A DNA stretch of 64,000 bases from Sipunculus nudus. Its lineage: Eukaryota > Annelida > Sipuncula > Golfingiida > Sipunculidae. Of the stretch, positions 36,000 to 47,245 are shown piece after piece. The stretch is taken from NCBI GenBank assembly GCA_026874595.1, contig CM049312.1:26777956-26841955 (forward strand), given 5' to 3'. Positions within the stretch are counted from its first letter, which is position 1; each line of letters begins with the position of its first letter. The notes beneath the pieces were generated by a model that did no database searches, was not told the DNA's origin, and saw nothing but the letters and a program-made list of their open reading frames with translations. The position numbers were made by a program, and so were the translations under genes.

Positions 36000-36278
36000 C
36001 ATACATTGCCTTTGCCAAATATTTCGGCCCACTCCATTCCTTCAATCCTCGATACGCCCCTGAATTTCATGTTAGATGTTACCTCCCAAAAGAAAACGTT
36101 TTCCTTTTATACCTTTGTACGCGTCAAATAGATTTCTATTAACTTGGAAATTAGAACCATTGAAGCCTCTCAAATATATTCAATCGCCCCTCTTTTTTTA
36201 GCTGTTCGAATTTTCTTTGATGTTCAAACACTAGTATACGTTATTTGTGTTCTATTTATCAGTTAACAATCATGATTA

Positions 36279-36490
36279 TGGTGGAACCCCGCCTTGCGAC
36301 CACTCCACAATTGCGAACAACCCTTTTCTTGGTCCCAAATATATTGTAGTATTATTTCATGAATAAATTAATTGACCACCTCTTAACTCAGAATAACGGG
36401 AACTTCCCTGCCTCCTGTATTAGGGTTCCTGTGTCCCGCAAATAGGACCATGCAAAAATAAATCAGAGAGGGCAAACCGCCACGGTGCTC
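36279..36490 (+). repeat. pogo/Tigger-like terminal fragment
   Basis: GTGGAACCCCGCCTTGCGACC.. followed by GGTCCC and AGAATAACGGGAAC resembles the ends of pogo-type elements (compare 46,193 on). Only one end is visible. Confidence 0.35.
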
Positions 36491-36698
36491 CGGGTATTAG
36501 GGCTAATCTTATACCAACAGTACGACCGCACAGTACTGGAATAAGATTTGTCCCAAGTAAACGGCCTCATAAATGAGTTGTATAAAGTTAATTTACGTCT
36601 TCAGTTCATATCGAAAGATATCTATAGTCTTATATAAGCTAGTACTTTTACATAGTCTATTCTCTATAATCACATAACTGTTATATACAAAGGACATG

Positions 36699-36699
<1 letters not shown>

Positions 36700-36732
<33 letters not shown>
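36700..36732. repeat. (TA)n array
   Basis: Simple TA array. Confidence 0.9.
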
Positions 36733-36736
<4 letters not shown>

Positions 36737-36886
36737 AGACAATAAGAACCATATAATATTACAGAATTGTGACACATATTATACAATATTAATGATTATT
36801 TTATTTTATAAGTTTAGGCTTTTAAAAAAAACCGCGGGCATTAATTTTTTTTCTCAGAAAACCATATCATTTTAGATATCTAAAAT

Positions 36887-36911
36887 CATATATATCATAT
36901 ATATATATATA

Positions 36912-36959
<48 letters not shown>
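36887..36959. repeat. (TA)n array, interrupted
   Basis: TA array with a TTTTATA interruption near 36,915. Confidence 0.9.
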
Positions 36960-36963
<4 letters not shown>

Positions 36964-37451
36964 CCATTAACACACAAAATATTGCGCATGCTGAACTTCT
37001 TCAGGCAGTCACACATTCATATCATTTACCTCACCCTGAATCATAAACTTGACTTCTAGGGGATAAAAGCACGGCCATATTTATAACCAAAACGTGAACA
37101 AACGTGACATGAACAGGCATATCACGTTATACAGATGCACAGACAGAGCGTTGCGGGAAAAGTACTCATAATACCGAGCTTGCGTGTATCCTCCCGGCGA
37201 TCGATAGTACGACAAGTATTTTCGGCTGTTTCCTGTGCCGCGCTGTGTTATAGCGCATTTTAATACCTCAAGAGGTTTTTCCAATAATAATCATTTCCCC
37301 CTGGTACTATTTTCCTTTCAGGAAATGCGCCAGTCTGAAAATTCTATCTGGAAATCGACGCCAAACGCCTCGTGACTTATTGTGTAATCCCTACTGTCAT
37401 TGACGTCACTGGGCCGAAACTCAGGAGAATATAGTTCTTTTAATCAAACCA

Positions 37452-37459
<8 letters not shown>

Positions 37460-37509
<50 letters not shown>
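37460..37509. repeat. (TA)n array
   Basis: Simple TA array, about 25 units. Confidence 0.9.
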
Positions 37510-37513
<4 letters not shown>

Positions 37514-37602
37514 TTTCTATACGATAGTTATGTAGAGATGATAATAGGTAAAAAGGGGTGAGTGTTGAAACGTTACTGTTTTTATTTCTGACACTTAAGT
37601 TC

Positions 37603-37606
<4 letters not shown>

Positions 37607-37662
<56 letters not shown>
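37607..37662. repeat. (TA)n array
   Basis: Simple TA array, about 28 units. Confidence 0.9.
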
Positions 37663-37665
<3 letters not shown>

Positions 37666-37837
37666 CCTGCGAGGGCGACTGTACTTCATTTCCATAAATA
37701 AAGTTGAATAAAGCTGTCAGCAGGTTTGTATTAAATTCTGAATATCTGTCTGCTTGTATGTCTATATAGGTGTGTCAGATGTCAGCATTAATCTATATAC
37801 ATGATTAAGTATTTATTTATGTATCGATAATGATATC

Positions 37838-38882
37838 CGTAAAACCGTTTATCCGTAATTTAAACTTTGACCGTTTATCTGAAAATTTTACAAATGAAAA
37901 TTTGGCCATCTGAAAATAATATATATGGCATCGGAAGAGCAGACCGTCACACGTGTATTTACGCCCGGTCCCGACTAATTAATGTATGCTTCACCGGTTG
38001 AGAGTTACAGTTGTGACAACGTCTAATAGACCAGATGCTGCACACGCAGACAGCCCTTCGCTGGGACTGGTACTCATTTATGCAGTTGTAGGTTAGAAAA
38101 CGACCACCGCTTAGGTTATCTTTTGTCGTTCCTTGTCGGGTTCTTCATACCAGTAAACTGCTGATTTAATAGGACTCTGATACGCTCGAACTTGTACTCA
38201 TCTGAGCAGTTTAACATTGCAAGCAAATCTGTTTTCTGTATCTGCTTTATTATGACAAGCACGTTCATTCACAATTAAGCATATATCTACCACCACGAAA
38301 ACACCGATCGCAGCACTCGAGTGGCATGTCAGATGAAGTGGGGGTCCCGCAATCTCAAGCGACATGTCCTGTCACTGGAAGACGAACGCTTTATTTCCCA
38401 AGCATCATTTAGACACTTGACCGAATCGCAGTTTGCCTGAGAGTTCAATGTTGGCAGCTATAAACCATAAGTGACAGCAAGAACAATCGTCACAAGCTAA
38501 GGGACATCAAGGGCCTCATGTAGGACACGTAGGTTTCCAAGAAACAAAAGATGACGCGCACGGCGTCTGATGACAAGTTTGTTTAGCTGTTCGCACATAA
38601 GGGGTGGTACAGAGTCAGTTAAACTGTCATGGCGGATATCAAAACGTTCGGCGAGGGAATAACTGGTTCATATACATCAATGACAAATAAAAAATAATTG
38701 AAAATATATTATTGATAATAACTTGAATGAACGTTTGATTTATCACATGTAAATATAGTAGTAATATTGGGCTGACGACATCGAAGCCTCGATGTTATTT
38801 TACACATGACCGTTCATCCGAACATTCGTTTATCCGAACAGAACCCTTGTCCCCTGTGATGTTCGTGAACGGCACTCCACTG
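37838..38882 (+). mobile_element. Decayed pogo/Tigger-like element (tentative)
   Basis: The right end reads CCGTTCATCCGAAC..GGCACTCCACTG followed by TA, like the pogo CAGTGGA end. The left part (37,838-37,910) repeats ACCGTTTATCCG-like words, but in the same orientation as the right, so inverted ends are not proven. A possible HTH remnant lies at 38,337. Confidence 0.35.
38337..38470 (+). pseudogene. Possible pogo transposase N-terminal HTH remnant
   Basis: The frame reads RHVLSLEDERFISQ and then LTESQFA, a stop, and EFNVG, followed by two more stops. Pogo/Tigger transposases begin with a ..LSLEDK..I....ES...A..FNVG.ST.. CENPB-type helix-turn-helix, which this resembles. It has at least three stops and is dead. 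The match rests on a short stretch and may be coincidence. Confidence 0.25.
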
Positions 38883-39898
38883 TATATATGAATGGTATGC
38901 ATATATAAATGTATGTATTAACGGGTGTATGTATATATGTATATATCTATGCATGTACGCATGGATGTATGTGAGACATGTTTGATGGCATTGAGTTAAG
39001 GATATGAGCATCAAGTCAGGGAATTATTTTAGTTCTCGTGATGTTGATGAATGTAGCGTATAGAAAACTACTCGGAGGAAAGACCACATGTTATAAGCCA
39101 TCGGGTGCATTTTCTAAAATCTCTTTTGTCTGTTAGAGTACCTCTTCATCAACATTCGCGGGTATTTCAGAAACCCTCTAGTGTTCTTGCATGTCAAATA
39201 AACATATAGCAACACAGCCTTGGCGTCCGTTGGTACAAAAGGGATATTCTAATTGATTCAGTACCCACTAAAGAGGAACCTCGGCCTAAGCTTTAACCGC
39301 TGGCACGCTGTCTTAAAAGAGGTACAGTTATATGGTCTAATTCACCATGTTAAGGATGACACCCGTGGGGCATGAGTTCCTCTTTCTTATCCATTTAGCT
39401 GTCTGCTGTTGGAACACGAGTTGATGATCAGTCGAGCTGTATAGTCCGGGGAAAGCTGCAAGCTGTCAGGCGAAGTCTGACAGGTTACAGTCGCTGTCAT
39501 GCCCGTTAATAAGGTGCCATAAACAACACAGCCTCAAAATAATGTCCAAACCACCTGGAGCCAGCGATATGCTGCAATACCTTGAACTCTTAACAAAAAT
39601 ATCCGTGGACATAGAAAAGAATAATAACGAAAGAATTTACGAGTTAATATTTTGAAATTTTATGTAGGAAATGTATGACTTTTAGCCGTTCCGGTTCATC
39701 AGTTCGATGGTTGCATCACTCGAAGCTCGGGACGAGGGCGGTCTGTCATAAGAGCGAATGACTTTCGAAAAAGATGGGATTTACGAATCGAATTGGACAT
39801 CTCCTGTTTAGACGTCTCTTTCTTAGTTATGATTGTAAAGCTTTTGCAAAAGGATGGATGAAAATTACGGCAGGTGGCTTAGCGTCAGATTTTGGCCA

Positions 39899-39995
39899 TA
39901 TCGTTACAGACCGGATAAAAGCACCAAAGTTTGTATATGAGTAGAATTCACCAAAACGGATGATTTCAGAGCGGGTGCCCTCATGGAGTACCCAT
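39899..39995 (+). repeat. Inverted repeat arm, left
   Basis: TATCGTTACAGACCGGATAA and the following AAGCACCAAA match the reverse complement of 41,819-41,853, with weaker similarity extending to a GGTGCCC about 60 bases further in. Confidence 0.65.
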
Positions 39996-40495
39996 GAGAT
40001 AAGTTTCAGAGCATGAAAACCATCTGCGCCTTGCGTATCACAGCACTCTCTTTCCGTTCAAGATCAACCTAACGTTCATATTTTTATCTGTTCTTATTAT
40101 TCATATGATTTTAGAGGGGGTCCTCAGGTGAAGTACATAATAGTTTCGTGTTAGCGCCTAAATCCTATTTAGCCCTTGCTCACCGAAATAACAAAATTTT
40201 GCAGAAAAAATATGAAGAAATAACAACATAATAAAACATAAATATCAAAATTAAGCATAAAAATATGGAGAGTCAGGGAAAGGAAAAATCACTTCAGATC
40301 CGCTTTATCTGGATAGAATATTGCAAAAGATATAATATATACTAAATTACAGACAAAGAAAAATATACGTTCCAGTTTAATATGTACTTGTACAATAAAT
40401 CTTGTATTTATATTATGTAGCAAACTATCTTGTTTGTATAGTGGTTGTCTACTGTGGCTTATAAATATAGTGTTACTTGAGTATTCATTATTTCA

Positions 40496-40938
40496 TCCAT
40501 GTCCTGTAGAATATTAGCCTACATTTCTGTTTTCTATATTATATGCATGCCTGCGGTTAAATCAATTTCACAAGCCATTCTGTTTCCCGTTTGAGAGTAC
40601 AAATATCTTTATGAAATGATTTAATCGCAAACTAGATGTATATAAATAAACGAAAGCTTGATAATATATGTCAGAATAACAAAATCGACCAATTATATTC
40701 CAAATCCAATATATGTGTTGTCTGTATCTCAAAACACTCTCTGAATTTCACCCAAAAGGTTCTTATAGGTTTATGAAGCCATCATTGACAAACAACTCTA
40801 AACAACAGAAGGTGTAGGTAAACTAAAGGCAAAGCCCATGCACTTTTCCTGATAGATATATCGTGTTTGCTTACACAGAACCTACACTAAAATGGTTTTC
40901 TCAGCATCATAATACAACTTTAGCATATTCATATTCAC
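40496..40938 (+). repeat. ~442-bp segment copied to 46.6 kb
   Basis: This segment (CCATGTCCTGTAGAATATTA to ATTCATATTCACTTACA) recurs at 46,596-47,042 with roughly 4% differences. It lies between the two inverted arms at 39.9 and 41.8 kb. No coding sequence. Confidence 0.85.
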
Positions 40939-41772
40939 TTACATAACCTAAATCATAAACAATTAAAGTTAACTCAGTCGAGCATTTCCTCTTAGGTCCT
41001 AACAATTTAGAATGTAGAACTTAGTCAAAACAACGCAGATCGATAATATTACTGACATTTATTTGTATAGAGACATATTTATTCTAACCGAATAAAACAC
41101 CCAGCTGATCTTCATAAGTCCTCATTAAATTAATTTGTACTCAAAAGATATCCATAGTCTTAGAGTGCATAGATTTAAACAAAACCACCATCCACATTTG
41201 TCATTTCAGTAAAATAGTATTTAGGATAAGTGTAAACAAATGCTGCATTATGTTACATTCTGCGGTTTTTCTCACTTGCCCGTATATCATTTATCGTAAC
41301 TGAGATGCATTAATGCACAGTCCCTCAATTATCAAATAGGCAGCTAAACCAAATTGTTTCAATAACCTGTGTTCTTTGTAACTACTTATTCTGACACAGC
41401 ATTTAAACAGAAGGTCTTGCTGGATTAGACGACGAGGGTAGGATATGATACACATTAAATTCCTAATCAAAATGCGCGGCCGTCAAAATTGGGGCCTACT
41501 ATCTATACATTAAAAATAATGGTCCAGTCTATGCAGACTGCGAATATACACTCCAATCATACACTGAGCTGTCAAGATCGCACCTATATACTAGTATGGT
41601 TTTTATCATCCAAACAATTATGGAGTATTGATTTATATTTAAATATTTACTAGTTAATTTTAGACATTTAAAATGTTTATAACATTCCATGCTGTAAACG
41701 TGTGAAATTTTACGTAAAATCCTGAAATTTAGACTCGGGCCTGCTGAAAGAACCAGAAACCGAGGTCGGGTG

Positions 41773-41853
41773 GGCACCCCCTCCAGAATGATCAGGATTG
41801 ACCAGTAGATACTTCATACCAAATTTGGTGCTTTTATCCGGCGTGTAACGATA
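41773..41853 (-). repeat. Inverted repeat arm, right
   Basis: Partner of 39,899-39,995. Together they could be the ends of a ~1.95 kb transposon or two separate copies of one repeat. Confidence 0.6.
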
Positions 41854-41990
41854 ATTCCGTTAAGCCCCCTGACTATCCGGTACATCTGGCCTAACAACTA
41901 AAAAAAGGCCCAATTAGTCCAAAATCAATATCTGCTTAGTCGTGTAGCTATCTGCAGGGGCAATGACCTCATTCTATGTTATTCTTGGTT

Positions 41991-41991
41991 T

Positions 41992-42046
<55 letters not shown>
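41991..42046. repeat. (TA)n array, left half
   Basis: The TA array continues on the other side of the LTR at 42,764-42,808, so the LTR inserted into a microsatellite. Confidence 0.9.
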
Positions 42047-42050
<4 letters not shown>

Positions 42051-42759
42051 ACGGAACCTAATATAAACAGATCACGTATACGTGATGAACAAACATTTTG
42101 TAATGGAGATAAAAAAACCCTAACATTACAATACACTAAATCAAAACAATTGAACAGTAAAACATCGGTTTAACAACAAATCAATACAATCACACAGTAA
42201 TATACACAATGTGCACAGTACCTGGATACCACCACCGTCACAACGATAAGTTCTTTAAATGTATACTCTCGGTGAATGACAGTCCAGTGTAATGCTCTTG
42301 TAACAATCCAGAAAGTAAACGGAAGTCTAAATGCACAAAATCCAGGAGAAACTCCTAAGAAAATCTATAATTGCCGCACTCGTCGGATAAGGTCCCAGAA
42401 ACTGACACACGCTTCTGCGTCTGCTAGAAATATTCTATGCTGCTCTTCCTCAGCTCCAAAACAGAGCCCCTTTGTACACTCCTCACCCCAGCCGAGAATT
42501 TTTCACTTCTCAAAAAGGTCTAAAAGATCTTACACAACACAGTAAACACGCGCTACAGGAATCATCTAGAAGAACATCGCTGTGTGTGTATCCACATACA
42601 AGGGTTCACACGTGACTCACGACCAGGCGAGAACGCCCAAGGCTAGCATGACAACGAGAGCCCAACCAGTACGGATTAAACTGCGAATGTAACAAATGGC
42701 CCGACGAGGGTGTCACAACACGAGTTACGCCCGCGTCACACAATACAAAGAGCACCTGT

Positions 42760-42763
<4 letters not shown>
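42047..42763 (-). mobile_element. Solo LTR, copy 4, inside (TA)n
   Basis: A TGTTAC...GTAACA element of 717 bp, shorter than its relatives because about 100 bp near the TGTTAC end is deleted. The palindrome here is perfect (ATCACGTATACGTGAT, 42,071-42,086). ATAT flanks both sides, which fits a 4-bp target duplication but cannot be proven inside TA repeats. Confidence 0.8.

Positions 42764-42808
<45 letters not shown>
42764..42808. repeat. (TA)n array, right half
   Basis: Right half of the array split by LTR copy 4. Confidence 0.9.
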
Positions 42809-42812
<4 letters not shown>

Positions 42813-43241
42813 CAATTTGAGTTTGCTGGGTTACAACCTGCTAACAGATTTGATCACTTGTCATATTTTCGAGTACAAAATATTGTGGATGGCGCACAAA
42901 GCCTGAACAGTTTATGTTATGGGCGGCCGATAATGTTGTAGAAAGGTGCGGCTTTCATTGATATTTTCAAACTCTGTTATAGATATTCTTAATAATCGTA
43001 CCTATTGTTCGGTCGTAGGCATTGGGGATGGGGAGGGAGTTTTCGAGCCGAAACAACCTATTTTTCCGGCGACACTGACCCCGACCCTGATCCTGAACTT
43101 CAATATTCTGACTCAAGTATAAGTGAAAGCAATGATTTGCAAATCATTTCAATACGGTTTTGTATGTCAGATTTGTATTTATTGTCTTTACATACAACAT
43201 TACCTGATCGACCTGTGGTATCTTGGTCTATTTATAAATAG

Positions 43242-44470
43242 CAGGAAGCCTGTCACCTGGAGCTTCTAAAACGAGGTCGTATTCCTGCCCTGAAAAGCCT
43301 AACGAACTCATTGTGACAGACAAGATTGCCCACTTGATCGTGACTGTCTAGTGGTATTTTAGCTTTAGGTTATATTCACTTAGGCATGTCCTATTTTCAA
43401 AAGAACATTCTTTGATGTCAGGAGACGTATCTATTTTAGGGAACTTAAATAATCCAGTGGTCTTCACCAGCTGGCAGTTTTATTGATCTGGGTTTAGATT
43501 CGCAGACTTTTACAGAGGAGTATTTCCAGCTGTCTTCCCAACCCTTTTAGTTCTAACGACATATAAATTCTAGTCACAGCTGACACAACTACAGATGCAT
43601 TCTTTGAAAGAGCACATTGCAAGAGTAAAGTAAGAGATTCATAAAGCCGCAATATCATTTAATATGTGCCGAATATATTTGATTCTCATTCTATATTTGT
43701 CGCTGAACAATGTTTTCTTAGTTTTGTGACTATTTCTATAAAAAAATCATGATGAATCCGTTATTAAACTCTTGCGCTACCTGCCGTTAATCGTGCAACA
43801 AGTTTTAATATGAGAGAAGAAATTTCATTAGAACCCCACGAAGGATGATGGTCGTGTATTAACTCCCTTCTCTGTTTTAGACCAAACCCTGGTCACATTC
43901 TTAAACTCATTATCAAAGCGAGACAGGGTACTAGTCATAGAAAGACTTTAGACATTATATCATGAAGGGGTTAACAGTGGGTTGTTATTCTGTATGCTCA
44001 GCAGGTAATTTTTGTGAAACATCGCCACACAAATGCAGATTCTAAAAGAACGAAAAACCCGAGTTAAGTGGTAGGAGGGTGAAATCCGTTACATCAAACG
44101 ATAAACATCAAAACCACCATGTAACTGCACCGTTTCGGGCTTCTGATATATTCTTATAGTATGGTAATGACAAGAACGATATTGTTAGGCTTAAAGAGGA
44201 TGTAAATATTTTCGCAATTCTTAACAACGCTTCATCGCCTTCTGGTTCGCTGTCATTAAACATAAACCGTGCAAGCATATTCCCACCTGTGTATAGGAGT
44301 AGGTATTTTTTATCAAAGTAATATCAGCAATATAAAACTTATTCAGAGTATACATTTTGCATATATAAAATAACGAATCACTCAGATTGTTACGCTCTTT
44401 ACACAGCGCTTTACCTATAGGCCTACTACCTATATCTAAGCGCTGTTTGTTATGACCTCTTGTCCTGAAT
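43242..44470. other. Stretch without recognised features
   Basis: No gene or repeat family supported. The short frame just to the left (43,005-43,241) contains an acidic DPDPDPE run, but nothing identifiable. Confidence 0.5.
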
Positions 44471-44471
44471 T

Positions 44472-45090
44472 GCTACACCAGAGGGGAGCACTGTATCTTT
44501 GTCCAATCAGATGAGATTTGTGCTGGAAGACGCAGCTAAGCGAGGAATACACAGAGCCAATGTTGTTCATTTCGTTTTGAGTGACAGCTCATCGCCCCGA
44601 TAACCGTCTGAACAGGCCACAGGCTCAGAGAGAATGGCCCCAGAAGTGGTTTGCTTAGGGCCTTGGCCACATAGGATGCCCGGCCAGTGAGCTGTAATTC
44701 AAACGAAACGTAACAACAAAGGCTGCGTGCACACCTCGCTGGCTGGTTTCAGTTCTGCAGACAACAGATACATGGCTACGCTAACACAGTCATAATGTCA
44801 TAATCGAATCGGTCGATGATGCGAGAATGCAGAGGGAGCAATTAAAATTCGACTATAAACTGTCATCAAGCGACGCTTAAAGCGCAGCTATGGGCTGAGC
44901 CAGAATGCCTGTCGAGTGTTTGTTTATTGGGATATGGTTGGCTGCTTGTCACCTCATACGCACGTTTTTGTCAACGGACAACGAGCCGCCATCTGGTGTC
45001 TAAATGTATCATAAACGGTCAAAGCAGGCAGCGTGAAAATCAGTTGCTTCTTTAGAAGCGCAAGATTTCCGCTGCCTCGGGAGCGTTTCA
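44472..45090 (+). other. Diverged inverted module, copy B (regulatory or repeat)
   Basis: Homologous to 7,654-8,707 in inverted orientation through islands at 44,472-44,525, 44,860-44,895 and 44,980-45,090. CTCF-like motifs lie at 44,475-44,489 on the plus strand (ACACCAGAGGGGAGC) and 44,986-44,999 on the minus strand (ACACCAGATGGCGG), pointing towards each other. The block is GC-richer than its surroundings and contains a CCAAT in a shared island. It includes a hairpin at 44,557-44,722 absent from copy A. No frame stays open in both copies. Confidence 0.5.
44557..44722. repeat. Long imperfect hairpin within copy B
   Basis: The left arm (TGTTGTTCATTTCGTTTTGA.. to CAGCTCA at 44,591) pairs with the right arm (TGAGCTG at 44,688 to ..AACAACA at 44,718), with ~38-bp arms around a ~95-base GC-rich loop. 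It could be a small fold-back insertion. Confidence 0.7.
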
Positions 45091-45935
45091 AATTGTTTGA
45101 AAAATAAGGACTAACATATGGACTTTTTCTTTTAAACTGAAAAGAAAACATTAAAACAGCGGCTTGTGCTTTAAGCAGATTTCAGTAAAATACTGAGGCA
45201 TGGCAGAATGAATAGGATGAAAATGGACGATTTGTGTGAAATCAATTTCGAGTGACTGATAAATTTGGATAGCGAAGGCTTTATCAGAGATTGATGACTT
45301 TATTGCGTCAGTAAATTTAATCTCGGTGCAAGAGAGATAATTAGCGTATTAACTGTTGACGGTCCAAGGGAATGTTCCCATCGGAAATTTCCTACAAATC
45401 AGCCAGAACACGATATAATACGTCGTTCATTTAAAAGGGAAATGAGCTAATATCAGATAAAGCGAGCTGAAGGAATTTTAATCCCGTTTCTGGTCAGGGG
45501 GCAAAATGGACCTATGTAAATCAAATCACAGCGTCACTCTAACATTAGATAACAAACAGACGTGATTAAATCCACGCTGAAAATAACAAGATAGCTGGCT
45601 ATATATGTTTATATGCATGTATGTGTGATGGTGTGTGTCTGTGAGTGTATAATTTTTTACAATCAGAAACCTATTTTGTACATTACAGTCTAAGATAACC
45701 TGTAAATAACTGTAAAATAAACTGTTATTAACGTAAAATATGTAAATTAATAACCCCAGTTCATGCTTATATGTTTTGTTAAACTCCTTCTTTATTTTGT
45801 AGTATCATAGGTCTTGTCATATACCTATATCTATTCTTACAACTGCGCAAGATGTATACACAATCTAGTCATGTACAATTATGCACAATTATGCACGGAC
45901 GATTCTAGAAAGTCATATCAATTGGCCATTTGAAA

Positions 45936-45937
<2 letters not shown>
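45091..45937. other. Unique AT-rich stretch, possible enhancer-like sequence
   Basis: There is no gene. 45,200-45,480 is dense in GATA-like (AGATAA) and homeodomain-like (TAATT) words without being low-complexity. Any regulatory role is speculative. Confidence 0.25.
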
Positions 45938-45979
<42 letters not shown>

Positions 45980-46150
45980 GTATGATTGGCTGTCGTACCA
46001 GTACAGATCGCAATTGTGAATTGTACTGGTATAATAAAAATTACCCAGTTTACTGGTAGAATTGCCAATCCCACTGGTATAAATAAAAATAAAGATTTTT
46101 TTCTGGCAATCGTGCCAGTATTCTGTCATAATGCATGTCTGACAAACATA
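45938..46150 (+). repeat. (TA)n plus GTACYGGTA-rich repeat, left copy
   Basis: A TA array (45,938-45,978) abuts a ~150-bp repeat built of ~25-bp units with TACTGGTA or TACCAGTA cores. It ends near GTCATAATGCATGTC. An inverted copy sits at 48,262-48,481. Confidence 0.75.
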
Positions 46151-46393
46151 GGAGATGGCAATCTTAAATTTATTTCAGTCTCAATATTAATACAGTAGAA
46201 CGCCTGCTAACGGCCACGCCTCAATAACGGTCAATACGTCTATAACGGTCAGATTTTCTGGTCCCGAATTTTCGACCTTTATATTTCAGAATCATTTTGT
46301 TGTCAATTACGGTCACTCCTCTATTCCGTATTACGGCCAGGTCTCTCGGTCCCGCAGGCCGGGAAACGCCTCAATTACGGTCAGGCTGAGGGG

Positions 46394-46598
46394 CAGTGAC
46401 TCCGTGACATTGGCTCCACAAATCGAGCGGCCACTTTTAAACTGAATATCATAACACGTGTCCGCTCTCATATACTCTGTTAATGAGTGCCGCAATAAAG
46501 GTAACCACTAGACCATGACTGAGTTGTTTGACACGTAGCCAGCGTCGTACTACCCCACTTAGCCTCATTAGTATGCACATTAGTAAGGCATGTGTTCC
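46394..46598 (+). repeat. 205-bp direct repeat, first copy
   Basis: Appears base-for-base identical to 47,041-47,245 (CAGTGACTCCGTGACATTGG to GGCATGTGTTCC). It flanks the inserted segment on the left. Confidence 0.9.
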
Positions 46599-47042
46599 AT
46601 GTCCTGTAGAATATTAGCCTACATTTCTTTTTTTCTATATTATATGCATGCCTGCGGTTAAATCAATTTCACAAGCCATTCTGTTTCCCGTTTTAGAGTA
46701 CAAATATCTTTATGAAATGATTTAATCGCAAACTAGATGTCTATAAATAAACGAAAGCTTGATAATATATGTTAGAATAACAAAATCGACCAATTATTTT
46801 CCAAATCCAATATGAGTTTTCTGTATATCCAAACAACCTCTGAAGTTCTCCCAAAAGGTTCTTATAGGTTTAGGAAACCATCATTGACAAACAACTCTAA
46901 ACGACAGAAGGTGTAGGTAAACTAAAGGCAAAGCCCATGCACTTTTCCTGATAGATATATCGTGTTTGCTTACACAGAACCTACACTAAAATGGTGTTCT
47001 CAGCATCATAATACAACTTTAGCATATTCATATTCACTTACA
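46596..47042 (+). repeat. Captured ~442-bp segment (copy of 40.5 kb)
   Basis: Matches 40,496-40,938 with about 4% differences. The junctions share TCC on the left and CA on the right with the flanking sequence. Confidence 0.9.
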
Positions 47043-47245
47043 GTGACTCCGTGACATTGGCTCCACAAATCGAGCGGCCACTTTTAAACTGAATATCATA
47101 ACACGTGTCCGCTCTCATATACTCTGTTAATGAGTGCCGCAATAAAGGTAACCACTAGACCATGACTGAGTTGTTTGACACGTAGCCAGCGTCGTACTAC
47201 CCCACTTAGCCTCATTAGTATGCACATTAGTAAGGCATGTGTTCC
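47041..47245 (+). repeat. 205-bp direct repeat, second copy
   Basis: Second identical copy of 46,394-46,598. Confidence 0.9.
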
